From Argopecten irradians (Eukaryota > Mollusca > Bivalvia > Pectinida > Pectinidae), in the NCBI RefSeq assembly GCF_041381155.1, contig NC_091135.1, positions 62,001 through 126,000 on the forward strand: a stretch of 64,000 bases of DNA, given 5' to 3'. How positions within the stretch are numbered: position 1 is the first letter of the stretch; each line of letters opens with the position of its first letter. The position numbers and the translations under genes were made by a program. Below, in pieces: positions 45,350 through 55,384 of this stretch. The notes beneath the pieces are model-generated. The model saw nothing but the letters and a program-made list of their open reading frames with translations. It was not told the DNA's origin and searched no databases.

Positions 45350-48300
45350 ACTCAGTGCCTTTGGCTTTATTAGCCTTTCGTATTAACCAGGGCTACATAT
45401 CATGAGCTTTCCATCCAGAACCATCCACACTTTAAGGGTATGGCAGACAATCATCCCAAGTCTTTACTTGGGCGCCAGTACTGAGTATCAGATTAACCAA
45501 TGCCTCCCCTAGGGAGTGTATAAACCAAACTTATAGTTGTTGCAAAGATTGTCGTTTTACAAAACATAACATTTGTCTACTTCTATGCAAATGTTTATGG
45601 TCAGGTACACATAAGAATTGCTCAGGCAATTCACGCCTAGAGAACATTTTTGGTTACACCTATCCTGTTTGTTTGTGTCTGAAATAATTTGAAGGCGCAT
45701 AACGTTGTGATTTATTTTCTTCTGAGAAAGATAACGTTCTGCTTACATGTGTTCGAGTATTCTATAAAGACTTTAGTGGTTGAGTGGTTTGCTCTGTATT
45801 TTGTTTCCTTACTGAAGTGGTTATTGTATCCTGGTTGTCGCCCACATTCCTCATCAAGAAGTGTGAAATCGGGTAAGGCAATGCATGTCCAGATTTTAAT
45901 AGGACTTTATCTTTATTTTTATTTCAGCTGGTGCTTTAAATCAGTTTTTCAATTTACAGATATAAAAACGTTTTAGATGTAGTTTAGTAACAAAGTACAC
46001 ATTCTTAACTAACAGTTTGTTACCCTTTAAATATGTGATAGAGATCTACTAAGTCCTCTTTTCATAGTAACGTTATTTTCTCTCAAATATATTTTTATTT
46101 TATTACTTACCATACCATTGTGTCACACGCTATTGCTATTGTATCTGATATGCCACTGTCAGTAAATATATATGATAATTCAAAACTTAAATGAGACTTA
46201 CCTGTAAGTTGAAATTTCATTGGAATTCTGTCTTCACATCTGTTGGTACGAAGGGATCACATGAGGTGCGTGCGCAGCTTCATAAATATTCATTCTTCAA
46301 AGTTGAGTGAACACTTTTCAAGGGATCACAATTACAGAAAATTGGAAAATAATCATAGACAAAAATAGAAACCAGGGTGGGTGTAAGTGGTGGGCATGTG
46401 ATCCCTTCGTACCAACAGATGTGAAGACAGAATTCCAATCAAATTTCAACTTACAGGTAAGTCTCATTTAATTTTTGAATTCTGTCATTCACATCTGCTT
46501 GGTACCACGGGACCACATAAGATGTTTAAAGAGAGTGTTCACGAAAAACTATAAAGGAAAAACAATGGTAAGTTTAACAATTTAATGGATGAAAAAACAC
46601 ATACAGTAATAAAAACTGTATCAACAAATGTCTTTCGCGTCTTCACAAATTATATATTATTTTAACAAGTCCACGAATATCTGAGAAAGTCTATTGATCA
46701 CAAGTGACAGTCATAGATCAACACAAATCATAATATGAAAGTACAGTTAGTATAATGATCCCAAATATATCCAGCGCAATTAAAGAAATACAACACAGTT
46801 CAGCAGTCTATAACAGGTTTGTGCCAGTCTTGATGTTACATATACCATTTTCAGTTTGAAGTGGTTTCGAGTAAAATTTTGCGAATGTACAGGAGTTGTT
46901 CCATCCAGCAGTTTTTAAAATTGTATTTAGTGGTACATGTGCCCTCAAAGCTGCTGATGTAGATGCAGCCCTTGTACTGTGCGGTGTAAAAATACTCATA
47001 TTCACTCCAGCTGCCTGTAATGTTACTTTAATCCACCGGGATATAGTTGCCTTTGAAACACCTTTAAATGGTCTTTGATAACTGAGTAACAAACAAGTTT
47101 TATTTTTCCTTACACTGGCTGTCTTCTGGAGATATTTTTTCACTGTTGTCACCACACACAACTTAATATTTGATGGAAATTTCTCTAGAGTTATTTCACT
47201 TTGATGATAGCCTGGTGCATCGCCAAAACGGAGCTTCACATAATGGTCAGTCACAGACATGTTATTGATGTCTAGTAAATGTAATGACTGGGCACGTTGT
47301 CCCCACTTAACAAAGCCAGTAAACATACTGTTTTGAATGTCAACTGTTTTAGGGAAGAGTCATCTAAATGTTCTAAATAGTCGAACACATCTTTAGGGTC
47401 CCATATAACTGTATTTATCGGTAACGCTGGCCTCCGTTGAAAAACTTTTTTCACAAAACGTTTCACCAATGGGTGATGTCCAATCGATTGGCCGTCAACC
47501 TGAATAAAAGCTGACAATGCTAATCGTGCTGTGATTATTGCACTATATCCTAGTCCTTCATTAAATAGCGCCGTCAAAAAGTTTATCACATTCCCAACAG
47601 TTGGTGAGTAGGGACCAATGTTCCTTGCACTTGAATACTGTATCCATTTAGTTGTATAAACTTCATATTGTTGGATTGTCCCTTGTCTCCATGACGACAA
47701 CACAATGCTTTCAGCTTCTTCCGATAGTTCGAACTCCGAGATGGATCTCCTGAAATGTGACATGCCATCAGTCTGGTGTTTGGGAGAGATGATGGTTTCT
47801 TGTGTGGATGGCTCAGACTCCCCCTAGGTAACATAAAAACACAGTCAATCAAACAACGTGTTAATCTCGCAAACCACGGTTGTGTTGACCAGAAGGGTGC
47901 AACGAGGATTGCCTCTGATCTATCAGCACATATTTTATGCAATATTTTTCCAATCAAGGAAAAGGGGGGAAATATATACACATACTGAGACCATTCCTGG
48001 AAGAATGCATCAACTGCAAATGCAAAAGGATCAGGTTGCCATGAAATATACTTAGCTAACTGAGTATTTAACCTTGAGGCAAATAAATCAATCGCTGGCA
48101 TTCCCCACATACAGGTAAGTTCATGGAAAATATGTGTGTCGAGTTTCCACTCTGTGTTTTCGTGTTCTAATCGACTTTCAGCATCAGCCTCTACATTTTG
48201 ACAACCGGGTATATGAGCAGCGGATAACCAAATATTCCTAGGTATGCACCAAGACCATATCTGTTTTGCCAGTTCATTACAATGTGGCGTTTTACCTCCC

Positions 48301-51300
48301 ATATGATTTATATATGCAATGGCAGTAGTATTATCAATGTTCAATCTGATGTGTTCATCAGATACATCTTTACAGAAAGATAGAATACTAAACCATGCTG
48401 CTTTGAGTTCGAGATAGTTTATGTGATCATGTGTCTCTAGCACTGACCAGTTACCACCTGCTTTTTATGAGGTATTGTTATTTGTCTTCACAACCACACC
48501 GCCCCAACCTATTTTCGAAGCATCGGTTGTTAATATTGTTCCTGGTGAAAGATGTGATATTAACCGGTGTGAATTTTCTATGTTCTGTACCCACCAAAGC
48601 AAGTCAGACATACTGTCAACTGACAACACCATTGGTGCAAGATAATTACCCTTACTGTACCTCAAGGCCTTTATCTTGTCTGCTTCTAGAGATCTAGTAC
48701 AGAGGTCCAAATTCTACACCAGGGAAACTTGAAACCATAACACCTATACATTGTGCAACATCCTGTATTAAAGGTGCCTCCTGTGTCAATGATATTCAAC
48801 CTACAGTCATTAATTGTGTCGCCTAGTAAAAGTGAATCATCTATGTAAGATGTATTCAAATGCCCTCTCTTTCTAAGTTCAGAAAAAAATGGTCTTGTAA
48901 TTTTAGTGAACAACCGGGGGGCTGATGAAAGCCCATTGGGCAATGCTGTAAATTTGTAAATCTGGTTTTCAAAAATAAATTGCAAATATAATTGCGCAGA
49001 ATCCCTTACATGTACTGAGTAGTAAGCATCTTTCCAATCTATGGAGGCCATATAACAATTTTTTTGTCATCAGATCTATAGCCGTTTGCAAAGTATCCAT
49101 TTTGAAATGCCTATATACAATCATTTCATTCAATTGTTTCAAATTTAGAATCAAACGACTAGTTCCGTCCTTTTTTGGTCTAATAAATATGTTTGAGAAA
49201 AAACCAGAGTTTTGTGAAGATTTTACAATCACACCTTTCTGAAGAAGTTTTGAAATTTCAGATTTTATTTGATTCATTACAATTGTATCAAATTTATACT
49301 GATTTGGCTTATTTGTTTCGATAGAATCGATACATTCTGGTTTGAACTCGATGTCAATGCCTTTAATAGCCTCTAATATTACAAAATCTGTTGTTAATTT
49401 CTCCCATTGTTGGAGGTGCTTACTTAAACCTCCTGCTTGAAACTCATTGACAGATTTAGGTAATGTTTGTTTTACATCAGTCAAAAAATAGTGCCAAGAA
49501 TCATCACTTACCTGTACATTATCAGGCTCGTTGTTTGGCACGACCGGAGCAACAGGCTCTACTTCCTGTCCGGTCCCTTCTTGCCGTTTTTTGAACCCCA
49601 GTGCTTTTTGTCTTGGTAGCCACCCCTCGGGTTGTAGCCTCCCGGTTGCCGTTATAAGCACCACGTTGTCCATGATAATATGGGTTAAATCTCAACGCTT
49701 GCTTCCCTTTGTTCATGTATCGCGACTGTCCTTTGCCACGATACGATCCATATGATCCTCCAATGTTAGAAGCCACTCTGTTTGTGTCATGAATGTTTTT
49801 CATAGCTTTCGGGAGATCGTCCCCAAAAAGCATTGTGGTCACAGGATTGTGTGTTGAACACAACGATGCATACTGATTGTTCAAATCTGGTTTAATTAAT
49901 TCTCTCCTCCTCTGGCTTATCTCTTGTGTGGCGCTCGCCGTGAGCGTGAAACTGTCTAATGCCAGTTTGAGTAGCTCGTCAACTGAAGCACGAACGTCCA
50001 TGTTTGTGTTCTTTTTTACCTCCATGAGGAGAGCTATCATTCATGCCAAGGGAGTTAACCCTTTAGCTATTCTCGTCTGCGTTTTCTGCACTCTGACGTC
50101 ACGACTTTTGTTCTCCGTGCTAAGTTTTCTCCAGATTTCTGGATTGACTTTTGGCGCCTGAAGGTTTTCCATGTTCATTGGCCTGGGATACATCTCCAAT
50201 TTCATTTTTAATTTGTCGTCCGACATACGTTTCGTTAACATATCTGTCAATAATTTCGCTAGCATAGCATTTTCAATGTCAGGGCCCGTACTATCGTTGG
50301 TGCTGAAGTCGTTAGCCAATTCCCGTAAAAAATCCGGGATATCATCATTAGATGATTGTACTGGAGCTGGGTCTTTAGAAGACACATCATCCGCACTATT
50401 GTTCAAAAACTGATCAATCTGATCACAAACATCAAGAGACTCGGCATCGTCACAATCGTCGATATCAACTTCCATGTACTGAGGGTCGTCGGCCCTGTAC
50501 TGATGCATGTCGGCTCTCATGTCCTTCATCATTTGAAGCTGGGATGCCATAATTGCTTGAAAATTTGTCATCATGGCTGACATAGCATTTATCTCGCTTG
50601 ATTCTTTAGAAACACTCGCCTGCGGCGCATCATGTCCGATACTATCAGGCCGTTTTGACGGATTTGAATTTCCCGGTTTGGGCTGCGCCTGAGATTGCGC
50701 GTGAGGCACTGGCAATGTGGTCGCCATCTTGGTTTTATCGTGGCCCTTTGTTGACCCTTCTAGGGATTTACCATCATGCCCTCCTGGCTGGGTATTGACC
50801 CGACTTGGAGACTTGGATTTGTCTTTAGACTTAGGCCTTGGCAAAGGCTCCATGTTTCCAAGAATTTCTCCGACAAAATCAAATTCTAGAAGTTGTCCGC
50901 TGACGGGCTTCTCAGCCATGAACCACGAATGCTCAGCTTGACCACTGGTCACAAAGTTCGTTAATTACGAGTTTAACACTTATTAAAGTGATAAAACAAG
51001 CTCGCAAACCGAAGTTATTAAACATAAAAAATCATACCAGCATCACTATTAAGTGATATTAAGCTGGAAAACGTACTAAAAACTATGTAAACTGGCAGAC
51101 GAAAATTCTTCCTCCTGACCAGTCTTGAAGTAAGCACGCTATGAATATTTATGAAGCTGCGCACGCATCTCATGTGGTCCCGTAGTACCAAGCAGGTACT
51201 TTATTTTAGTTTTATTTTGTTGTATTCCCTGTAAACGTTAGAAACATACTTGTGTGTATTCTGCTGTAGATGATAGTAATACTGGCGTTTTACGTTGAAA

Positions 51301-52918
51301 ATGTAAATATCCATGCACTCACATAACAGATACTACGTCCTTAATCAATGTTTTATTCTTAGGTATTTTTTTAGTAAATTCAATCTTTTTCTGCGCCGTT
51401 AGAACACGTGTGATTAAAGTGAACAGTCGGGCAAGGATGGCTTAAGTCGGTAAAAATGGTGTGAATGTATCCAGTATAATTTCTTATGAAATAGAAAAAT
51501 AAAATCTCTCGTCAAAATATTAACATGTAATTAATATTTATATATTAATATGTGAAAACTTTTGGAAGGCCAATGAACGCATTTAGACTGATTTTCTTTG
51601 CCCGACTATTCACTTTAATGAGTAATATTTAAATCTTCTAAAATTAAATTCTAAACGTATCAGTAATAATATTAAGTAGTTGTTTCCTCTTCAAATATTT
51701 GAATTTTTTAATTCATATTCATTTTTAAATCTAGAAACCGAAATGACCAATGTGGTTTTGGACGTGCTGAATACATTTCGCCACAGAAGAGGAAGCATGT
51801 CTCTCCATAGATATCTGTGTAACCCGGAAACAGATCTAAAGGTCAGGGACGCATTCAACATCGTCCGCCGTCTTGCTGCAAGTTTGTTGTACCTTCACAA
51901 ACAAGACCTCGTCCACGGGAGCATTACTACTGAGTCAGTAGAAATACAGTTGAAGAATGACGTGAGTGAAACATTTTATAAATTGTTGTCACAATGAAAG
52001 CTTCGTACTGTATGATGATAATTTGAATATATGGTTTCTGTAGCGAATGGGTGCATTGAGATTTTAGTATTGTTGCACTTTATGTTAACCTTTACATATA
52101 GCGATAAGAATACTTTTCGCAGTCAACAAAGGATGCTATTTTAATTATTCCTACACTTTTGCATTTGAGTTTCAAATCAAAACGTGATGTTGATTTTTAT
52201 CATAACAGTATATGTTTATCATAACAGTATTTGTTTATCATAACAGTATTTGTTTATCATAACCGTATATGTTTATCATAACAGTATATTTTTTTCATAA
52301 CAGTATGAGTTTGTCACAAGCTTATTATTGAAAACTTCCTTTGCGTAGATGCAATAATTACGAAATCCCCAAAAAGCAATACATATATCAGCCTTGGTTA
52401 TGTAGATTTTCTCGACAGTACCATGATATAACCTGTCTTGGTGACGTTTGTCTCTTTCTAGTATACATACATGGTATTACATACAGGCGCCAGGCTATGT
52501 TGACTGTCAAGGCATAACGGCGTTACAAAGAACGGGAAACAACTCTTATTATCATGTTTACTTATCGTATCAATCTCATTTGGATGTGATGTCAATGTGA
52601 TAATTTCTAATTATGTTATTTATAGAGGGATACGTGTGCGCCATTCTCACAAACTATGTATACAAAGTGTAAGTAACATTGTCCTTACATTTTTATTTGC
52701 AGAGATTTACAAGAGCACATTATCCTAATTCGATATTTCTCTAAATTTTCTGTCACAGAAGATATTTATTCTAATAATATTTCTGTTGACAGAGAGTGAC
52801 AGATGCAGGCTTTACAATGGACCATCGTCGGGTGCCTGATAACGCGGAACAGTTGGACGATATCCGTGATCTTGGCCTTCTTGTGAAGGTGTTGTTGAGG
52901 AAGATTAAAGTACCATGA
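32090..52918 (+). CDS. GRL101-like multidomain GPCR (Ig, C-lectin, LDL-A, CUB-like, LRR, 7TM, kinase-like tail), 5' end missing
   Basis: Plasma-membrane receptor of the LDL-A/LRR GPCR group (snail GRL101, relaxin-receptor relatives). I joined 18 exons: 32090-32380, 33082-33127, 33387-33544, 34352-34430, 34895-35046, 35880-36041, 36699-36809, 39095-39220, 39324-39530, 40428-40788, 41232-41383, 41940-42089, 42894-43010, 43242-44819, 45138-45268, 45818-45872, 51735-51961 and 52793-52918. All introns are GT-AG and phases match throughout (about 1408 aa). Most ectodomain exons are phase 1-1, typical of shuffled extracellular modules. The ligand is unknown. The N-terminal exon with signal peptide was not found; exon 1 needs a phase-1 donor upstream. 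The last three exons are less certain than the 7TM part: without them the protein would stop at 45290. Transposons occupy several introns, notably DIRS in the intron before exon 17. Confidence 0.85.
33082..33127 (+). CDS. Receptor exon 2: short linker
   Basis: 46 nt between TTGCAG| and |GTGAGT, in phase with both neighbours; encodes [16 protein letters not shown]. Confidence 0.65.
33387..33544 (+). CDS. Receptor exon 3: C-type-lectin-like domain, first part
   Basis: CTTCAG| to |GTAAGA. It has paired cysteines (GCLSVV, DAPCKH) and a [12 protein letters not shown] helix, as at the start of a C-type lectin fold. Confidence 0.7.
33666..34087. mobile_element. Foldback MITE with about 100-bp inverted arms
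   Basis: Left arm (33666-33770) and right arm (33985-34087) are imperfect reverse complements over about 100 bp, sharing aatctgatt...aatacagatcctta and aggatctgagaaaatcc...tcatgt. It lies between receptor exons 3 and 4 and has no coding content. Confidence 0.8.
34352..34430 (+). CDS. Receptor exon 4: C-type-lectin-like domain, middle
   Basis: TACCAG| to |GTACGA, 79 nt. Encodes [11 protein letters not shown] and ends in the split codon of a conserved Trp. Confidence 0.65.
34895..35046 (+). CDS. Receptor exon 5: C-type-lectin-like domain, end
   Basis: CACCAG| to |GTAAGA. Encodes CVGITP...[16 protein letters not shown], the classic Cys-Trp-Cys-YIC end of a C-type lectin domain. Calcium-binding EPN/QPD and WND triplets are not seen, so sugar binding is doubtful. 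Confidence 0.75.
35391..35460. repeat. Near-perfect hairpin within a longer palindrome
   Basis: ccagagcttt(g/a)cagacaat and aatgcgc arms face each other around a short gcta centre. Weaker pairing extends outwards to roughly 35353-35500, so this may be a small MITE. It is intronic. Confidence 0.75.
35880..36041 (+). CDS. Receptor exon 6: LDL-A repeat
   Basis: TTTCAG| to |GTAAGA. Ends with the LDL-A calcium cage [10 protein letters not shown]. Confidence 0.82.
36699..36809 (+). CDS. Receptor exon 7: LDL-A repeat
   Basis: CTTCAG| to |GTAAGA, phase 1-1. Ends [18 protein letters not shown] degenerate copy lies at 37730-37790. Confidence 0.85.
37168..37674 (+). repeat. 28-bp minisatellite, about 18 units
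   Basis: Tandem units near gtaaggatgtctcaccacca followed by gttgtagg. The right half is almost homogeneous; the left half carries variant units. It sits between receptor exons 7 and 8. Confidence 0.9.
37730..37790 (+). pseudogene. Degenerate duplicate of the exon 7 LDL-A repeat
   Basis: Translation [17 protein letters not shown] parallels exon 7's [18 protein letters not shown] key Cys has become Tyr and the donor GTAAG is changed to tataag. It lies right after the minisatellite. Confidence 0.7.
38604..38793. mobile_element. MITE with about 64-bp terminal inverted repeats
   Basis: 38604-38667 and 38729-38793 are imperfect reverse complements sharing tttgcatattacagagtta, then gacgtcat/atgacgt. 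A fragment of the same sequence (tattgattgtgacgtcatgt) recurs near 43045-43071, showing it is dispersed. Confidence 0.8.
39095..39220 (+). CDS. Receptor exon 8: LDL-A repeat
   Basis: CTATAG| to |GTATGA. Encodes [20 protein letters not shown] then WDGSDE. Confidence 0.85.
39324..39530 (+). CDS. Receptor exon 9: LDL-A repeat and start of the CUB-like region
   Basis: TTCAAG| to |GTGTGT. Encodes [17 protein letters not shown], then a Cys-rich lead ([10 protein letters not shown]) into the next domain. An alternative donor GTAACC at 39448 would drop that lead. Confidence 0.75.
40428..40788 (+). CDS. Receptor exon 10: CUB-like domain
   Basis: GTCAG| to |GTAGGT. Contains [17 protein letters not shown] and later hydrophobic strands and cysteines resembling a CUB fold. 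The assignment is from pattern only. Confidence 0.65.
41232..41383 (+). CDS. Receptor exon 11: continuation of the CUB-like region
   Basis: TACAG| to |GTATGT, phase-consistent. Encodes [20 protein letters not shown] and [12 protein letters not shown]. Confidence 0.7.
41940..42089 (+). CDS. Receptor exon 12: Cys-rich LDL-A-like module
   Basis: TTTAAG| to |GTAAAT, phase 1-1. It has cysteine spacing near an LDL-A repeat, but the acidic SDE cage is replaced by [11 protein letters not shown]. Confidence 0.7.
42894..43010 (+). CDS. Receptor exon 13: LDL-A repeat
   Basis: GTCAG| to |GTAGGT. Ends [17 protein letters not shown]. Confidence 0.85.
43242..44819 (+). CDS. Receptor exon 14: LDL-A, LRRs, TM1-TM6
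   Basis: 1578 nt after TTTATAG|. A last LDL-A repeat ([16 protein letters not shown]) and a Cys-rich LRR cap lead into about five LRRs ([33 protein letters not shown]). Then come TM1 (GNLSVL, near 44140), TM2 ([10 protein letters not shown]), TM3 (disulphide Cys at 44331; LDRT replaces DRY at its end, near 44400), TM4, TM5 (about 44620-44690) and TM6 ([11 protein letters not shown]), ending at GTACGT. Confidence 0.93.
45138..45268 (+). CDS. Receptor exon 15: TM7 with NPxxY-type motif
   Basis: TTGTAG| start. Encodes [15 protein letters not shown], the class-A GPCR TM7 motif. It either splices at CAG|GTGTTG (45268) or reads on eight residues to TAA at 45290-45292. Confidence 0.88.
45304..45342 (+). 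repeat. (TA)n microsatellite
   Basis: About 39 bases of uninterrupted alternating A and T, just after the alternative receptor stop. Confidence 0.95.
45818..45872 (+). CDS. Receptor exon 16: short cytoplasmic linker
   Basis: 55 nt between CTGAAG| and |GTAAGG; phase 0 in and phase 1 out, exactly what exons 15 and 17 require. Encodes [19 protein letters not shown]. Confidence 0.55.
46393..46530 (-). repeat. DIRS internal complementary region
   Basis: 46393-46484 is the reverse complement of the element's right end (46176-46264) with few mismatches. The adjoining bases to about 46530 are the reverse complement of the left terminus near 51160-51199. Together they would template closing of a circular intermediate. 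Confidence 0.82.
46808..47763 (-). pseudogene. DIRS tyrosine recombinase, one frameshift
   Basis: The N-terminal part (47763-47272) and C-terminal part (47326-46808) are in different frames. They join near 47300, where two extra bases follow LLALLSG. The C-terminal half keeps the catalytic pattern [16 protein letters not shown] (H-x-x-R) and FAKFYSKP with the presumptive Tyr. It replaces integrase in this retroelement class. Confidence 0.85.
47586..49673 (-). pseudogene. DIRS reverse transcriptase / RNase H / methylase-like region, broken
   Basis: Pieces in order: [20 protein letters not shown] and HFKMDTL (49200-49090); after a frameshift in an A-run near 49065, [15 protein letters not shown] and the catalytic YIDD; then a deletion of roughly 50 codons relative to relatives as I recall them; [12 protein letters not shown] with a further shift; RNase H ([15 protein letters not shown] at 48467-48465, then [13 protein letters not shown]); and a segment with IDLFASRLN and YIFPPFSLI resembling the DIRS methylase module. 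Confidence 0.82.
49522..50952 (-). pseudogene. DIRS gag-like ORF interrupted by one TGA
   Basis: Two ORFs (50952-50041 and 50040-49522) are in the same frame, separated only by TGA at 50043-50041. The first part is acidic and Ser/Pro-rich with a Met/Gln-rich helix; the second ends in a Gly/Arg/Tyr-rich basic tail. Assigned by position and composition. Confidence 0.75.
51414..51618. mobile_element. 205-bp MITE with 20-bp TIRs, TTAA at both ends
   Basis: 51414-51433 and 51599-51618 are reverse complements with one mismatch, reading inward TTAAAGTGAAYAGTCGGGCA. TTAA at both outer edges is compatible with a piggyBac-type target site, though the next bases are not CCC. A related half element lies at 62908-62967. 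Confidence 0.75.
51735..51961 (+). CDS. Receptor exon 17: kinase-like segment (alpha-E to HRD-like loop)
   Basis: ATCTAG| to |GTGAGT. Encodes [20 protein letters not shown], like a kinase alpha-E helix and catalytic loop with HRD replaced by HGS, so phosphotransfer is not expected. It could instead belong to a separate gene. Confidence 0.65.
52197..52312 (+). repeat. 19-bp tandem repeat, about six units
   Basis: Units of tttatcataacagtatntg in the last receptor intron. Confidence 0.85.
52793..52918 (+). CDS. Receptor exon 18: kinase-like end and stop
   Basis: TTGACAG| start, phase 0. Encodes RVTDAGF (in the DFG position) and [14 protein letters not shown] (like kinase alpha-F), then TGA 52916-52918. 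The rest of a kinase C-lobe is absent. Confidence 0.6.
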   Translation, partial: RVTDAGFTMDHRRVPDNAEQLDDIRDLGLLVKVLLRKIKVP

Positions 52919-55384
52919 TCACAAACGGTCATTCAAATCTTATTTGCACTCGTCTGTAAGACATTCACAGCATTGTTCGGTTATGAGGATACAGAGATAT
53001 AGACCCTGTGGCCCCTGGTGAAAGGTCTCTCCTGATTGGGAGACGAAAATGGTGAATAAGTCACGTGACCTATTTGACAGACGCCGGAGTACAAACGTTC
53101 GTATTTAAATTCATTATATGTTAATATTTAGCAGATGCTGGAATATAGACAAATATAATGTCATATTAGGTGTTCCCCGTCTGCTATTTACTGTCGGACA
53201 TACAACCTGTGTTAAAACAATTCAGTGAAACGTTGGATTCCGTGGATTTCTAATAGGTAAAGTGTATGTCATCTCCTTCTGTCAGACACCTATGATACAG
53301 CGTCATTGGGTATGTGAAACGTTAGATTACATGGATGTGCCAGATTGATACAAACCTGAGATAATCGACTCACTATCCATGTAAGCTAAGAATGCGCTTC
53401 TGCTGTCAGGGTATGATTGTCCTGGTTTGAGAGATTCTGCAAGCTTAGGACTATCATGAAGAATTTTATGGTGTAAGTGCTACATTATGTATTTTTTGAA
53501 CATTGGTTAAAATTTAATTCAGTATTATTTAATTTGATTTCCACAAACTTTCGTAACTTTATTTTCTTCTTGTGACATGATATTTTAAAGCTACATTTTG
53601 TACATGTATCTAGTCACATCTGTTCCAGTTAATTACTCTATAATATAACATATGGTTTATTGTAATTTATTCATTGTGTTTTTCTAACTCATCTACCCTT
53701 TGAAGTTAATTATCCAAAATGGTCTTACTAGTACTATCCATGTCTCATATTTTGTAATCAGTTAGGATCTAGAGCTCGGTCTCTACGGGTCGATTTTTGG
53801 ACACTTCGAAAATCGCCTTCCGCCTCATAGAAAAGCTTTTTAATAAATTCGTATTTGAACAACTAATCAACGTCTTTGGATTTTATACCGCAACAACAGA
53901 AAATATTGCAACTACCAGGAATTCCTGTTGTGATAAATCCATTATAGATGATGTCCAGTGCTGATGAGATATACGAGACTAAAACGGCTGAAAGTTACAT
54001 CGCAAGTAGGCAGTGTTACACGGATATATATGTGATATGTCCATCACACAAACATATGAATTGTGACTTGATGTGTATAATAACGCCCTCACTAAACTAA
54101 GGGTCTATGGTCATATATATATATATATATACATCTCATGTATGATATAATTTGGATTGTAATCGACCGTGATATTGGTGGCAATGTGGAATTTCATATA
54201 TTTTTATGTTTAATATTGTTATTTATTAGTTTTTCAATATCATTTTAAAATTGTAGTAATTTAGCAATATCAGTGTTAAAGACGTGTACATATATATGTA
54301 AATGCCAATGTAGGTCTATCAGAACTATAAAGCATTTTGTTAAAATCTATACGTGCTTTGATATCTTTAATATCACTGACGTATTCACTAGCAAAAGGTT
54401 TGATAACTATATTTAAATTACAAATAAGAGCTTAAAATTAAGTTTTGAACTACTGCAAAAAATCACTATATTTACGTCTACAGTGCAGTGAAATGAATAT
54501 ATACGGCCAGACTATGAAGCCAAGTTGCATTGTGGTCTATAATTCCATTTCATAATTTACAGTGCTAAAGTAATTATTAAGTGATTCTCGTATGTATGTT
54601 TTCCTCTCAAACATACATTAGGCATAAAAGAAACAAATCGATGACAGTGCATACACTTTGTGTCGTAACTAATATTTGATAATGATAATAGCATTATGCA
54701 ATACTTTGCATGTCAAATTGGAATAATTTACACATGCTTAATTCATCAAATTTCAAGGTTTTCAATTAAAAAAGAAAAATGACATTATCAAAATTTTATA
54801 GTGTTAGGTGTAGGTGTAGGATGTAGGTGTAGGGAATTGAAGGGGGTATCGTGTATATTGTGTGGGGATTTGACCAGTTGAAGGGCGAAGAAAAGTTTGG
54901 GTACCCGGAGATGGAACAACCGACATACATCCTGTATGTGGCAACTCTTCTCCACGTGATATTCGGGACACCGAAGCCAAGACGTAAAGATTTATGAGGG
55001 CGTAATCCTTATCTGTCGGAAAACCTTTAAGGCCCACTAACATTCCGAAACAAAAAAAAAACAAAATGTCTTAAAAACGAAAATGACATATGAAAATGCT
55101 ACATCACCAAACATAAGACGATCTGCGTTATGAAAATTAACATTTGATTTATTTCATAAAAAGCAGCACACACGAACATTTTGTAACCTCCCAAAATATA
55201 CAGATAATCGCATACGCAAGGTATTGTACACAAGAGAGTCCGAAAATAATTGTCCATATGACGTTTAAGCCACACCAGCCAACCAAGTCAAAAGTTTCGT
55301 CCAATTTTCCTATAACGGTGTCGTTCTTGAATTAATATGCATTATAATAATAATTAAGAGTACCAGGATAAATATTACAAACTA
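52919..55384. other. Receptor 3' flank, no further gene recognised
   Basis: AT-rich DNA with several possible poly(A) hexamers. The minus-strand ORF at 55064-54804 matches nothing I know and looks like chance. Confidence 0.5.

Larger units (their letters stand above)
46170..51199 (-). mobile_element. DIRS-type tyrosine-recombinase retrotransposon, frame-broken
   Basis: About 5 kb in the intron before receptor exon 17, antisense to that gene. On its own strand the order is gag-like (50952-49522), RT (49673-48686), RNase H plus methylase-like segment (48710-47586) and tyrosine recombinase (47763-46808). The ends carry inverted repeats: 46245-46294 matches the reverse complement of 51147-51196. 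An internal complementary region at 46393-46530 pairs with both outer ends, the DIRS hallmark. Damage includes an in-frame TGA in gag, an A-run frameshift in RT, a deletion after YIDD, a TAA in RNase H and a frameshift in the recombinase. It is not autonomous. Confidence 0.9.

Noticed and set aside
45689..45976. 95-aa ORF as an independent gene
   Set aside because: Only 45818-45872 has splice-site and phase support as a receptor exon; the remainder looks intronic.
54804..55064. 86-aa minus-strand ORF
   Set aside because: No recognisable domain, no splice context, and typical chance length for the region.
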